64,000 bases of DNA, from positions 1-64,000 of the forward strand of contig NZ_CANBCP010000003.1 of the NCBI RefSeq assembly GCF_947367085.1. Direction: 5' to 3'. The notes below the pieces were generated by a model. It searched no databases and was not told the origin of the DNA. It saw only the letters and a program-made list of their open reading frames with translations. Source of the stretch: an uncultured Lactobacillus sp. (GTDB taxonomy: Bacteria; Bacillota; Bacilli; Lactobacillales; Lactobacillaceae). Of this stretch, positions 19,871 to 29,338 are shown one piece after another (the stretch's first letter is position 1; each line of letters begins with the position of its first letter). Made by a program: the position numbers and the translations under genes.

Positions 19871-19925
19871 AGAACTTTCAAGATTAGCTTATTTGGGTCA
19901 ATAAGCACTTGAAAGTTTTTTATTT
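19871..19925 (+). terminator. Intrinsic terminator
   Basis: AACTTTCAAG...CTTGAAAGTTTTTT long hairpin. Confidence 0.7.
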
Positions 19926-19958
19926 TACCCAGGAAAATACATTTAGAAAGATGATGCT

Positions 19959-21119
19959 ATGCACTTTTTAGGTCAATTAATCTTAATTTTGTTAGTGACA
20001 ACGCTATTAGGTCAGCTCTTTGCTCGCTTCAATATGCCAGCAGTTATCGGCCAATTATTATCTGGAATCGTCTTAGGACCTGCGATTTTAGGCTTAGTTA
20101 AACCAAATGAAATTGTCAGTTTGTTTTCTGAATTTGGCGTAATTTTGTTAATGTTTTTGGCAGGATTAGAGAGTGATCTCAATTTACTAAAAAAATACTT
20201 TAAGCTAAGCTTCACTGTTGCAACTGTGGGTGTGATTTTACCCGTAGTATTTATGGGACTTGCCTCAATGGCATTTGGAATGAAGTTTTTAGAAGCGCTT
20301 TTTATTGGGATTGTTTTTGCAGCAACTAGTGTTTCAATCTCTGTTGTAGTACTGCAAGAAGCAAATCAGCTGCACACTAGAGCTGGGAGTGCCATTTTAG
20401 GAGCTGCGGTAGTTGATGATATTTTGGCGGTTGTAGTTTTAAGTTTGTTTACTACGTTCAGTCATGAAGGTGGAAAAAGCGGCCTGACAAATAATTTCTT
20501 TGTGAACTTAATCATTGAAGCAGTTTACTTTGTAGCTGTCTGGTTAATTTTTAAATTTGTCGCTCCTTACTTTATGAAGGCAGCTGAAAAAATCGAAGTT
20601 AATTATTCTGTTGTCATTGGATCACTTGTCTTAGCCCTAGCTATGGCCTGGGCTGCTGACTTTGTTGGCTTATCAGCAGTTGTAGGTGCCTTTTTCGGCG
20701 GCCTAGCAATCAGACAAACACCGCAATATCATGAAGTTGAATCTTCCATTAGTATTATTGGATATTCAATTTTCATCCCCGTCTTTTTCGCAGATATCGG
20801 CTTATCAATGACCTTTGCAAGCCTAGTTAAAGATATTTGGTTCATACTCGCGATGACAGTTTTAGCATTACTGTCCAAATTCTGGGCTGGAAAATATTCT
20901 AGTGAGGCGTTTGGTTTTAGTAAAAATGAAGGCAATATCGTCGGTGCCGGAATGATATCTCGTGGTGAAGTTGCATTAATTGTGGCTCAAATTGGAATCA
21001 ATCACCATCTTTTCCCAGAAGATATTTATTCAAGTTTGATTCTAGTGATCATTGTCACGACTGTGCTTTCACCATTTATTCTTAATCACTTTATTAAAAA
21101 GCAAACTCAAGCAAATTAA
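19959..21119 (+). CDS. CPA2-family cation:proton antiporter
   Basis: 386 aa, LLSGIVLGPAILG, GAAVVDDILAVVVL motifs. Confidence 0.88.
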   Translation: MHFLGQLILILLVTTLLGQLFARFNMPAVIGQLLSGIVLGPAILGLVKPNEIVSLFSEFGVILLMFLAGLESDLNLLKKYFKLSFTVATVGVILPVVFMGLASMAFGMKFLEALFIGIVFAATSVSISVVVLQEANQLHTRAGSAILGAAVVDDILAVVVLSLFTTFSHEGGKSGLTNNFFVNLIIEAVYFVAVWLIFKFVAPYFMKAAEKIEVNYSVVIGSLVLALAMAWAADFVGLSAVVGAFFGGLAIRQTPQYHEVESSISIIGYSIFIPVFFADIGLSMTFASLVKDIWFILAMTVLALLSKFWAGKYSSEAFGFSKNEGNIVGAGMISRGEVALIVAQIGINHHLFPEDIYSSLILVIIVTTVLSPFILNHFIKKQTQAN

Positions 21120-21122
21120 ACA

Positions 21123-21164
21123 AAAATGGAAGCAAGACTATTTCAGTTTTACTTCCATTTTTTG
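21123..21164. terminator. Intrinsic terminator
   Basis: AAAATGGAAG...CTTCCATTTTTT. Confidence 0.65.
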
Positions 21165-21167
21165 TAA

Positions 21168-21836
21168 CTATTTTATTGAAATGTTGCCCTTAGCAGTATC
21201 TACTTCAATTACATTTTTGTTATCGCTATTTAATTCAAAATCGTGTCCCTGCTTTTGGCCCTTATAAACAACTTTTCCCAAAGAAGTACTTAGATCATAA
21301 CCTGTCGCATTTGTCTTCTTAATTGCAACATTACCATTTGCTAGATCTACATCCATTCCTTTTTGGGTATATAACTCATCTATTGTGACATTACCATTAG
21401 ATAAATCTAAACTGCCGCTTTTCACGGCTAAATAATCTGCATGAACATTGCCGTTAGCTAAATCAATATCTAAACTTTCCAATTCTTTTTTTGGTATCTC
21501 AATCACTAGCTTAGGCGCAAGCTTTTTTAAATTAAACACGTTCACGACAATGTGTTGATCATGCGTTTTATAAGTAATGTTCAATCTCTTATTTTCCACT
21601 TTAACTTCTGGAATGAGTTTTTCAGCTCCCAAGTAATGTACAGCATATTTTTCTGCGACCTTGAATTCCACATTACAACTTGGAACATCAATATTGACTT
21701 TATCAAAGCTTCCAACTGCATAATCTTTTTTGACTGCATCTTTATTGTTATCGTTGAAAAAATTGAACATCAAAATCCCTCCAATTACTAGTAAAATCGT
21801 AAAGCTTATTGCTATTAATTTCTTTTTTGTATTCAT
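21168..21836 (-). CDS. DUF4097-like (LiaG-type) membrane-anchored protein
   Basis: N-terminal TM followed by repeating beta-strand pattern (VDLANGNVAIKK, DLSNGNVTIDEL). Confidence 0.75.
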   Translation of the reverse strand: MNTKKKLIAISFTILLVIGGILMFNFFNDNNKDAVKKDYAVGSFDKVNIDVPSCNVEFKVAEKYAVHYLGAEKLIPEVKVENKRLNITYKTHDQHIVVNVFNLKKLAPKLVIEIPKKELESLDIDLANGNVHADYLAVKSGSLDLSNGNVTIDELYTQKGMDVDLANGNVAIKKTNATGYDLSTSLGKVVYKGQKQGHDFELNSDNKNVIEVDTAKGNISIK

Positions 21837-21839
21837 TTT

Positions 21840-23405
21840 TTAAATATAATCCTTTAAATCGAGTACTTGATCGTAAGTCTTTAATTCGTCTGGTTCATAG
21901 TGGTGAATTACTTCAATAAAAGTTAAATCTGACTTGCGCAAAAAATCATGAATTTCATCTGCAGTTGTTTTATCTAAAGAAGCATTAATCTCATCAAGTA
22001 ATAAAATCGAACGCTTAGCTAAAATAGCACGGGCTAGTTCAATACGTGCTAACTGACCACCAGATAATTGATCCGCATTCACTCCTAATGAGTAATCAAA
22101 GCCTTTTTCTTTAACAATTGCATCTAATCCTAACTTTTCACAAACTCGCATAACCTCACTTTTTGAAATATCTTCTCCCAAGGTTAAATTAAACCATAAA
22201 CTATCCGCAAAAATAATCGGTGCTTGACTTGCATAAGCAAATGCTTCACTAAAATCACCTGCTTGCTCAACTTGCCCATTGAGCAATATTTCACGGGCTT
22301 TTCCGAAGCCGCCATACATTAAAAACTGAAGCAAGGTGGATTTTCCAGCACCTGAAGGCCCAATCACAGCCATTTTTTTACCTTTTTCCAATTTAAAATT
22401 AATACCATTAGCAAGTCTGTCATCTTTTCTAAACAAGTCGAGATCTTTCACTTTAAGATCGTGAACATCGATCTTTTTAGCCTTATCCTTTTTCTTATTT
22501 GCTAAGAATATTTGTACTTTTTCCATAATTTTCTTAGTAGTAGCAAGTTTATTTCGATCATCCAAAATATTAAGTACAGGATTAACAAAAGAGTTGGCTA
22601 ATTGTACTATCGCAAATAATCCTCCTAAAGTTGTCTGCCCTTGGATAACCAAATAAATTCCCATTGCAAATGGCACTACAAATGTTAAAAGCGCTGCTAA
22701 AAAGTTGATCCAGCTACTAGCGTTTAGATTAAGCAAGTTCATTTTTCTTAATGCTTTTTCTAAATTACCGACAGTTTGAGCATTTTTACTGACTGCACTT
22801 TGATTCCCACCATATAAACGTAAAGTATCTGCACCTGCTAGGAAATTTTTGGTTTGATTGACATAGTTTCCATTTTCTTGGGTCCATTTTTCAGCTGCAT
22901 TTTGAACTGGTTTTTGGAAAAGATTAGACACAAACATTGGAACCATAGACGCAACTAAAAACATCAAGGTAATCAACCAGTTGACCAGCAAAGCATAGCC
23001 GAGAGCTAAAACTAAACTAAAAGCTTGCATGATAATTTGGATTTGTGCATCAAAACGATTAGTTTCAAGTAACTTAAAGTCAGTAGTCAAAAAGCTTAAG
23101 CTGTCACTATTATCTTCTTTAGAATTTTCAAGCATCCCAGCAAAAATATTAGTTCTCAAATACATATTAACTTCAGCAATAGCTTGTGTTTTTAAGCTAT
23201 TGAACAGCAATGAAGCAATTAGCGTAGTAATAAAAGCTGTAGTAACCACTAATAAAAAAATACTAATTTTATCCCACTGCTTCTTAGTCGCCATATTTGT
23301 CAATTGCTGGACAACCGCAGCCATAATGATATTTTGGAAACTAGCAATCAGTCCGCATATGATCATGACTACAAATTTCATCTTATTCGAATATTTAAAT
23401 AGCAT
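21840..23405 (-). CDS. ABC transporter, fused permease/ATP-binding half-transporter
   Basis: 521 aa; GPSGAGKST, LSGGQLARIELARAIL, LLLDEINASLD. Confidence 0.88.
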   Translation of the reverse strand: MLFKYSNKMKFVVMIICGLIASFQNIIMAAVVQQLTNMATKKQWDKISIFLLVVTTAFITTLIASLLFNSLKTQAIAEVNMYLRTNIFAGMLENSKEDNSDSLSFLTTDFKLLETNRFDAQIQIIMQAFSLVLALGYALLVNWLITLMFLVASMVPMFVSNLFQKPVQNAAEKWTQENGNYVNQTKNFLAGADTLRLYGGNQSAVSKNAQTVGNLEKALRKMNLLNLNASSWINFLAALLTFVVPFAMGIYLVIQGQTTLGGLFAIVQLANSFVNPVLNILDDRNKLATTKKIMEKVQIFLANKKKDKAKKIDVHDLKVKDLDLFRKDDRLANGINFKLEKGKKMAVIGPSGAGKSTLLQFLMYGGFGKAREILLNGQVEQAGDFSEAFAYASQAPIIFADSLWFNLTLGEDISKSEVMRVCEKLGLDAIVKEKGFDYSLGVNADQLSGGQLARIELARAILAKRSILLLDEINASLDKTTADEIHDFLRKSDLTFIEVIHHYEPDELKTYDQVLDLKDYI

Positions 23406-23472
23406 TTTTTCTCCTCACTTCTTTATTAATTGAAATGAGTATACAGTGAGTATAAAATAAAAATATGTTTTC

Positions 23473-23486
23473 TTGCAGATCTGCAA
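23473..23486. promoter_or_regulatory. Perfect 14-bp palindrome, candidate Rgg operator
   Basis: TTGCAGATCTGCAA between divergent ABC transporter and Rgg genes. Confidence 0.4.
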
Positions 23487-23513
23487 TTATATTTTAAAAA
23501 GTAGGTAATTATT

Positions 23514-24365
23514 ATGTATGGTCATGAATTTAAAAAACTTCGCAAAGCCCAAGGAATCAGTCAAAAACCTGTTTGCCAAGGTATTTGTTCTGAATCTAAA
23601 TTATCTCGTTGGGAAAACGACTTAATCGAAGTTGAGTTTAGTACAGCGATGAAACTACTCGACCGAATCCACATTACAAGTCATGAATTTATGGGTTGGT
23701 CAAAATTTGCACCTGATCCCGAAATAGATGAGGAAATTCAAGATGCTTTAAACTCAGATAATATTCCTCTTCTTAGGCGCGTAGCCAAAAAACAAATCGC
23801 TAAATACCATCAGACCCATGATAAGCGAGACCTATTTATCGCAGCACCCTTATGCAGTCAATTAATCATCCTTGATCACAAAAAATACTTATCAGACGTA
23901 GACCTCAACACTTTAGCAAAAGAATTTTCAAAAGTAACAGTCTGGAGTGAATATTATATTTCTTTATTTGGTAGTTGCCTATTTATATTGAACTCTAAAC
24001 AAATCTATGGCATTTCCATGCAAATTTTGAAAGATATTGATCATATTAGACAAGCTAATACGAGCTTTGATGTACAAGTTGTAATGGGATCGTTAGAAGA
24101 TGCAGTTACTAAGCTAATTTCTCAAAATGATCTTGAACATGCGCAAAAATTAATCACTGCACTTTCTAAGGTGGAACTTCCCATATACATGATGTTTTTC
24201 AAACTTACTCTAACTTTCTTAAAAGAGCTGATAAACTATGTCAAAACTGACGACGAACAGCCAATTCTGAGTTTGATTGATACTTTGTTAAATTTAAACT
24301 GTAGCACACAAGCCGCAACTTACCTTGATATGCTCAAATATATTCAACATTGTAAGCAAGAGTAA
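23514..24365 (+). CDS. Rgg/GadR/MutR-family transcriptional regulator
   Basis: 283 aa: XRE-type HTH followed by helical repeat region. Confidence 0.85.
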   Translation: MYGHEFKKLRKAQGISQKPVCQGICSESKLSRWENDLIEVEFSTAMKLLDRIHITSHEFMGWSKFAPDPEIDEEIQDALNSDNIPLLRRVAKKQIAKYHQTHDKRDLFIAAPLCSQLIILDHKKYLSDVDLNTLAKEFSKVTVWSEYYISLFGSCLFILNSKQIYGISMQILKDIDHIRQANTSFDVQVVMGSLEDAVTKLISQNDLEHAQKLITALSKVELPIYMMFFKLTLTFLKELINYVKTDDEQPILSLIDTLLNLNCSTQAATYLDMLKYIQHCKQE

Positions 24366-24466
24366 TCTCGTTAATTGATACTAAATTTTTTACAGCTAAG
24401 TCAATTTATAAAGAATTGGGCTTAGAAATTCCCAATACCTTAAAAAGATAAGAGGAGTGAATTCAA

Positions 24467-24859
24467 ATGAAACATAAGTACGTAACTTATCCAGCAATTT
24501 TCAAACCATTACATGATGATGTTTATTTTGTTAGCTTTCCAGATGTAAAATCAGCCGTCACTGAAGGTCATGGTTTAGAAGATGCATTCAAAATGGCTTC
24601 CGATGCATTAGCTACCATGCTTTATGATGAAAAACGATTGCCAACTATGACAAATCCCGCAGATTTAAAAGTAGAAAAAGGTAGTTTCGTAGCACTTGTT
24701 ACAGCAGATTTAACCCAAGCAGCTGATAATTTTGAAAAAACCATTCGCAAAAACGTAACAGTTCCTTATAATATCGCTAAAAAAGCTGAAGATATGCACT
24801 TAAACTTTTCAAAAGTTCTTACTGATGCTTTAAAAGAGAAATTGAATTATCAAAACTAA
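24467..24859 (+). CDS. HicB-family antitoxin-like protein
   Basis: YPAIFKPLHDDVYFVSFPDVKSAVTEGHGLEDAFKMASDAL HicB fold; no HicA adjacent. Confidence 0.8.
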   Translation: MKHKYVTYPAIFKPLHDDVYFVSFPDVKSAVTEGHGLEDAFKMASDALATMLYDEKRLPTMTNPADLKVEKGSFVALVTADLTQAADNFEKTIRKNVTVPYNIAKKAEDMHLNFSKVLTDALKEKLNYQN

Positions 24860-24862
24860 AAC

Positions 24863-24893
24863 AAAGCCTCCGACAAAATCGGAGGCTTTTCTT
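24863..24893 (+). terminator. Intrinsic terminator of hicB
   Basis: AAAGCCTCCGA-caaaa-TCGGAGGCTTTTCTT. Confidence 0.8.
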
Positions 24894-24940
24894 CGTCACT
24901 TATAATTATTCTTAGTCATTTTAGCTCATTTGACTAAGAA
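24888..24940. repeat. 53-bp direct repeat, copy 1 (3' end of fic)
   Basis: TTTCTTCGTCACTTATAATTATTCTTAGTCATTTTAGCTCATTTGACTAAGAA. Confidence 0.95.
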
Positions 24941-25979
24941 CGTACTTGGTATTTTTACCACGTCCAGTTGTTATAATCTTTCCGTCATCTTTTAGTTTTT
25001 TCAAGTTTCGCTGAATTGTCGTCTGGCTGTATCGAGGGATCATTTCAACTAATTGCATCTTTGAAAGCGGACGTAATTGCTGCTGCAACGTCTTAATAAT
25101 TAATTTATCAGCACTAAGTTCTTTAGAGTTATGAACCAATCCCATTCTTTCGATCAATTCACGATATGCCTTAATGATAATACCTAGATAATAATTAATA
25201 AAAGGTGCATAAGAATTAGTATTCTCATTCCAGCCCTGGGAACTTTGTGCTAAGACTTCATAATAGCTTTCTTTACTATCTTCAATAATTTTTTCTAAAC
25301 TGATATACTTTCCCACTTCAAATCCTAATTGATATAGAGTTAAGAGCATTAAAAGACGTGACATTCTACCGTTACCATCTCTAAATGGATGAATTGAAAC
25401 AAAATCAAAGACAAAAGCTGCTGATAAAATCAAAGGAGAAAAACTTTCATTGTTTACAGCATCATTGTAATTTTGAGTCAATTGATCTATCAAATCTGGA
25501 ACTAAAAAAGCATCAGGTGGATTAAATCTTACTTCTTCATGGCCATCCGCATACTTGGCCACAATTTTATTGTTAATATCTTTAAACTGGCCACCCCAAG
25601 AATCACCTGCAAATTTAAACAGCATATTATGCATACTTAGAATTGTATTTTTAGTAATTGGCATATAACGATAATTCTCATGTATTAACGATAAAACATC
25701 ACGATAACCTGCAATTTCTTTTTCATCCCGATCATGTGGTTCAACCTTATTAGACATAATTTTATTTAAACGTGAATCAGAAGTAAAAATACCCTCTATT
25801 CTATTTGAAGCGTCAGTACTCTGAACCTTGGCAACTGCTACAAGTTTTTGCAATTCCTCATGATAATCAATTTGATAACTACTAGTTTCTCCACGTAGCT
25901 GGTAAATTGTTGTTAGTTTGCTGACAATATCATTATTCAGTTTTAAACCATTTAAAGTTTTATAATCAAAGTTCTTCAC
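24921..25979 (-). CDS. Fic/DOC-family protein with C-terminal winged helix
   Basis: HPFRDGNGRMSRLL Fic motif; N-terminal SNRIEG inhibitory motif (S/TxxxEG). Confidence 0.92.
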   Translation of the reverse strand: MKNFDYKTLNGLKLNNDIVSKLTTIYQLRGETSSYQIDYHEELQKLVAVAKVQSTDASNRIEGIFTSDSRLNKIMSNKVEPHDRDEKEIAGYRDVLSLIHENYRYMPITKNTILSMHNMLFKFAGDSWGGQFKDINNKIVAKYADGHEEVRFNPPDAFLVPDLIDQLTQNYNDAVNNESFSPLILSAAFVFDFVSIHPFRDGNGRMSRLLMLLTLYQLGFEVGKYISLEKIIEDSKESYYEVLAQSSQGWNENTNSYAPFINYYLGIIIKAYRELIERMGLVHNSKELSADKLIIKTLQQQLRPLSKMQLVEMIPRYSQTTIQRNLKKLKDDGKIITTGRGKNTKYVLSQMS

Positions 25980-25990
25980 GTCTTCGCCTC

Positions 25991-26043
25991 TTTCTTCGTC
26001 ACTTATAATTATTCTTAGTCATTTTAGCTCATTTGACTAAGAA
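25991..26043. repeat. 53-bp direct repeat, copy 2 (upstream of fic)
   Basis: Identical to 24888..24940. Confidence 0.95.
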
Positions 26044-26071
26044 TAACTACTGTTGACTACGAATTTGATCA

Positions 26072-26099
26072 AGAAAAAAGAGCCAATCGGCTCTTTTTA
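26072..26099. terminator. Intrinsic terminator
   Basis: AAAAAGAGCC-aatc-GGCTCTTTTT. Confidence 0.75.
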
Positions 26100-26106
26100 A
26101 TGATAC

Positions 26107-27243
26107 TTATGAAATTAGTTGCATGGCATTTTCTTCTAATACTTTCTTATTCTTACCTTTTAGCAAAATAAAGGTAACTAGCAAGGGGATGAGTGTTAAT
26201 ACTGCAGTTTCAACTAATCCATTGGCATATCTTCCTAAAATATTCCATGAAGACGAACGCACAAACTCAGGAGTTGAGTAAGCAATAAAATCTAAAATAA
26301 AATGGAGAATAATCAACACTTCTAACCTTCCGCAATAAAGATATACTGCAGCAAACAAACATCCCATCCCCCAGATCATAATATTTTTTAGCGTTATGAT
26401 GTAAAAGCTAGAATTGGGATTCATCAATTGTAAATAATGCCCGATAGCCCAGAAGAAAGAACTCAAACAAATTGTAAAAGTTAATTGATACTTAGATTTT
26501 TTAAATATAACGAGCAAGAGCAAAATTAAAACATAGCGTTCAAATTCTTCACTTATAGCTGCACTAATTGCTGAAGAAATCGCAAACGGATTTGGATCAA
26601 GCAACCTCATATCCCAATTCCATAAAGCTCCAGCCCAATTTTGTGCTATATCTACAAATTGACTAAAAAAGACAAACCAAGTTGTAAATACTAATACACT
26701 AATTAAAACCCACCACTTAAGGTTAGGAGATTTTTTAAATTTGATACTTGGCCTAATAGAAAAACCCCACTGCTTGATCAACAAAATCATTGCTATGACA
26801 AGAGCAATTGACGTTATTAAACCACTGCCAATTACGCGATTAAATTGTGGTAGATTCTCAAAATTGGGGATGGGAATAATACAATTAGTCAAAATAACAG
26901 TAATTAATGCCAGTATCCGTAACCAATTATTTTTAATTGTTCCACACGAAACAAAAGTGACTGGAAGCAAAACTACTAAAGAAGTGAGAACATAAAGTAG
27001 TAATACTAATGTTTCACTTATCTTTACTTTCATTAACATTTCTGCTAATTGAAATAAATTAAACTGGAAAACATAAGATAAGGCAACCACACCAACTAAT
27101 TGGTTCAAATGTCCAATAATCTTGTTCTTTCTAAAAATATTTAGAAACAGACTTAAAACTAAAATTACTAAAATGGCAACATTTGATGTATGATCAAAAA
27201 CCAGAAAATAAATGCTAAGTAGGATGTTTAAGAATAGTTGCAC
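26107..27243 (-). CDS. CPBP-family intramembrane protease (Abi/CAAX-like)
   Basis: SEEFER, FFWAIGH and HFILDF motifs in a polytopic protein. Confidence 0.7.
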   Translation of the reverse strand: MQLFLNILLSIYFLVFDHTSNVAILVILVLSLFLNIFRKNKIIGHLNQLVGVVALSYVFQFNLFQLAEMLMKVKISETLVLLLYVLTSLVVLLPVTFVSCGTIKNNWLRILALITVILTNCIIPIPNFENLPQFNRVIGSGLITSIALVIAMILLIKQWGFSIRPSIKFKKSPNLKWWVLISVLVFTTWFVFFSQFVDIAQNWAGALWNWDMRLLDPNPFAISSAISAAISEEFERYVLILLLLVIFKKSKYQLTFTICLSSFFWAIGHYLQLMNPNSSFYIITLKNIMIWGMGCLFAAVYLYCGRLEVLIILHFILDFIAYSTPEFVRSSSWNILGRYANGLVETAVLTLIPLLVTFILLKGKNKKVLEENAMQLIS

Positions 27244-27366
27244 ATCTAAAATTGTGAACCAGTTATTTTTTTGCTAGCCATAATTTCATGCTTCCCCTCA
27301 ATATGATATTTAAAAACTTTTTTACAATTTTATCATTATAATATCATATTGTCATCGAGCTTTTTA

Positions 27367-28014
27367 TTAATGATTATGGCCTTCAACAGCTGCTATATCG
27401 CCTTTTCCATCGCGCTCTACAATTGCACCTAATGCAGCAGTCAGTCCCTTAACAATATCAGCTAATGCCATTGATGGAGTGTTAGGACGATTTATAACTT
27501 GTTCAGGCAAAAATGGAATATGAATAAATCCCGCTTTAATATTTGGAAATTCCTTATCTCTCATATATTGCACCTGGTACATAATGTGGTTACATACGTA
27601 AGTTCCTGCAGTATTTGAAACACTAGCAGGCAAACCTGCATCCCTAATTGCTTTTGCTTCAGCCTTAATTGGAAGCTGTGTAAAGTAAGCAGTTGGACCA
27701 TCTTCATGAATTGTCTCACCAAGCGGCTGATAACCTTCATTATCAGGAATGCGGCCGTCATTAATATTAATCGCTACCCGTTCCGGTGTTAAGCTGGAGC
27801 GGCCGCCAGCTTGTCCCACATTTAAAACATAATCTGGATTTTCTTTTTCAATAGCTTTTTTAACTACTTCTGCCGACTTATTAAAAACAGTAGGAATTTC
27901 TAATTTAATGATCTGCGCCCCATTTATTTCATCTGACAATCTTTTCACCGCTTCAATAGCTGGATTAATTTTATCTGCGCCAAATGGATCAAAACCTGTA
28001 ACTAAAATTTTCAT
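27367..28014 (-). CDS. pcp: Pyroglutamyl-peptidase I
   Basis: [25 protein letters not shown] (Cys nucleophile), [11 protein letters not shown]. Confidence 0.96.
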   Translation of the reverse strand: MKILVTGFDPFGADKINPAIEAVKRLSDEINGAQIIKLEIPTVFNKSAEVVKKAIEKENPDYVLNVGQAGGRSSLTPERVAININDGRIPDNEGYQPLGETIHEDGPTAYFTQLPIKAEAKAIRDAGLPASVSNTAGTYVCNHIMYQVQYMRDKEFPNIKAGFIHIPFLPEQVINRPNTPSMALADIVKGLTAALGAIVERDGKGDIAAVEGHNH

Positions 28015-28127
28015 ATTGTTATCTCTTTTTCCTTAAAAAATTAATAAAGCTGAATTAGCTAAATTTTATCATAAAAAATAAGAGTCCAACGTTTGTCAGA
28101 CTCTCTATAACTTACTTAAGCTAATAT

Positions 28128-28646
28128 TTAGTGGGTAAATAAATACGTCCCCCATCTTACTGGCTTTTCCACTGTCGGCAGTAATAAGAAAATCAAAACG
28201 ACAATCCAACCTAGTGGAATAAGCATCAGCCACAGCCACCAACCGCTATAGTCGGCATCATGTAATCTTCTGACTGCATAACCCAGCAGACCTAATTTAA
28301 TCCAAATCTCTAAAATTAATAAAATCAATGCAATCAGCCAAGTGAAAAAGTTCATTCCATGTATCACTGCTGTCCACGTATCATTACCCACGTAACTATA
28401 GTTAGTTGTTAAAAATAAAATAAGAGTCATTACGATCCCGATAATCAAAGTAATCACAAATTGGATAGCGTAACTCACCCAAAAGGCCTTGCGCGTACTT
28501 CTAGCAGCCCAAGTAAACGGGTATAAAAACAACCCTTTAAAGATTTCGCCAAAACTTGGATCAGGAATATCGCTTGCTGGTTCATGATATTCTTGTTCAT
28601 AATATGGTTTATCCGACATATTTACACCTTCTGTTAAATAATTCAT
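28128..28646 (-). CDS. DUF805 membrane protein
   Basis: 172 aa; RRLHDADYSGWW motif. Confidence 0.85.
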   Translation of the reverse strand: MNYLTEGVNMSDKPYYEQEYHEPASDIPDPSFGEIFKGLFLYPFTWAARSTRKAFWVSYAIQFVITLIIGIVMTLILFLTTNYSYVGNDTWTAVIHGMNFFTWLIALILLILEIWIKLGLLGYAVRRLHDADYSGWWLWLMLIPLGWIVVLIFLLLPTVEKPVRWGTYLFTH

Positions 28647-28783
28647 TCTTTACCCAAATTAAAGCATTAATCTTATCGCTATGCAAAAAGAATTACCCGG
28701 GAAATATCAATTATAGAGATTTTAACTAGTTAGTCGGACTTGTTAATTTGCTAAAATAAAGTTGTATTTGTTAAGAAAGCGAT

Positions 28784-29293
28784 GTGGTCATTATGACAAA
28801 ATTAAATTGGAAGAATATTGCTCTTGCCGGCACTGCAGCTGGCGTTATTTCGGGATTAGTAAAACTAGGCTGGGAAAACATTTTACCACCTAGAACCGCA
28901 GCAAGAAATGAAACTAATCCACCTCAAAAACTGCTCCAGCAAATGGGCATACCTAAGAAGCTGACTCATGCCACTTATACTTATTCTGGTGAAAAATTAC
29001 CTTGGGTTTCTTATCTAGTACACTTTGGCTTTTCTATTGCCTTTGCCACTGCCTATGCAGCAGCTTTAGAAAAGAAAGTAAAGTGGTTAACCTTAGGTCA
29101 AGGGGTGCCATTTGGAATCGCCGTTTGGATCGCATTTCACTTAGTTATTATGCCTACAATGAAAACTGTGCCAAGTGTTAAAGATCAACCTTGGCAAGAA
29201 CACTTATCAGAAGCTCTCGGTCACATTGTTTGGATGTGGACTAATAATGAAATTGCAGAGATTGTTTTAAAACAGCTCAACCACAAAAAATAG
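28784..29293 (+). CDS. YagU/DUF1440-family membrane protein
   Basis: 169 aa; GLVKLGWENILPPRTAARNETNPP. Confidence 0.75.
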   Translation: MVIMTKLNWKNIALAGTAAGVISGLVKLGWENILPPRTAARNETNPPQKLLQQMGIPKKLTHATYTYSGEKLPWVSYLVHFGFSIAFATAYAAALEKKVKWLTLGQGVPFGIAVWIAFHLVIMPTMKTVPSVKDQPWQEHLSEALGHIVWMWTNNEIAEIVLKQLNHKK

Positions 29294-29302
29294 GCTATCA
29301 AA

Positions 29303-29338
29303 AAGGACAATTGCATATTTGCAACTGCCCTTTTATTC
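29303..29338. terminator. Bidirectional intrinsic terminator
   Basis: AAAAGGACAATTGC...GCAACTGCCCTTTT. Confidence 0.65.

Noticed and set aside
18339-20935. Minus-strand ORFs inside the P1B ATPase and CPA2 antiporter genes
   Set aside because: Antisense shadow ORFs of strongly supported CDSs
24888-26043. Insertion sequence explanation for the 53-bp repeats
   Set aside because: The repeats are direct, include fic coding sequence, and no transposase or integrase is present
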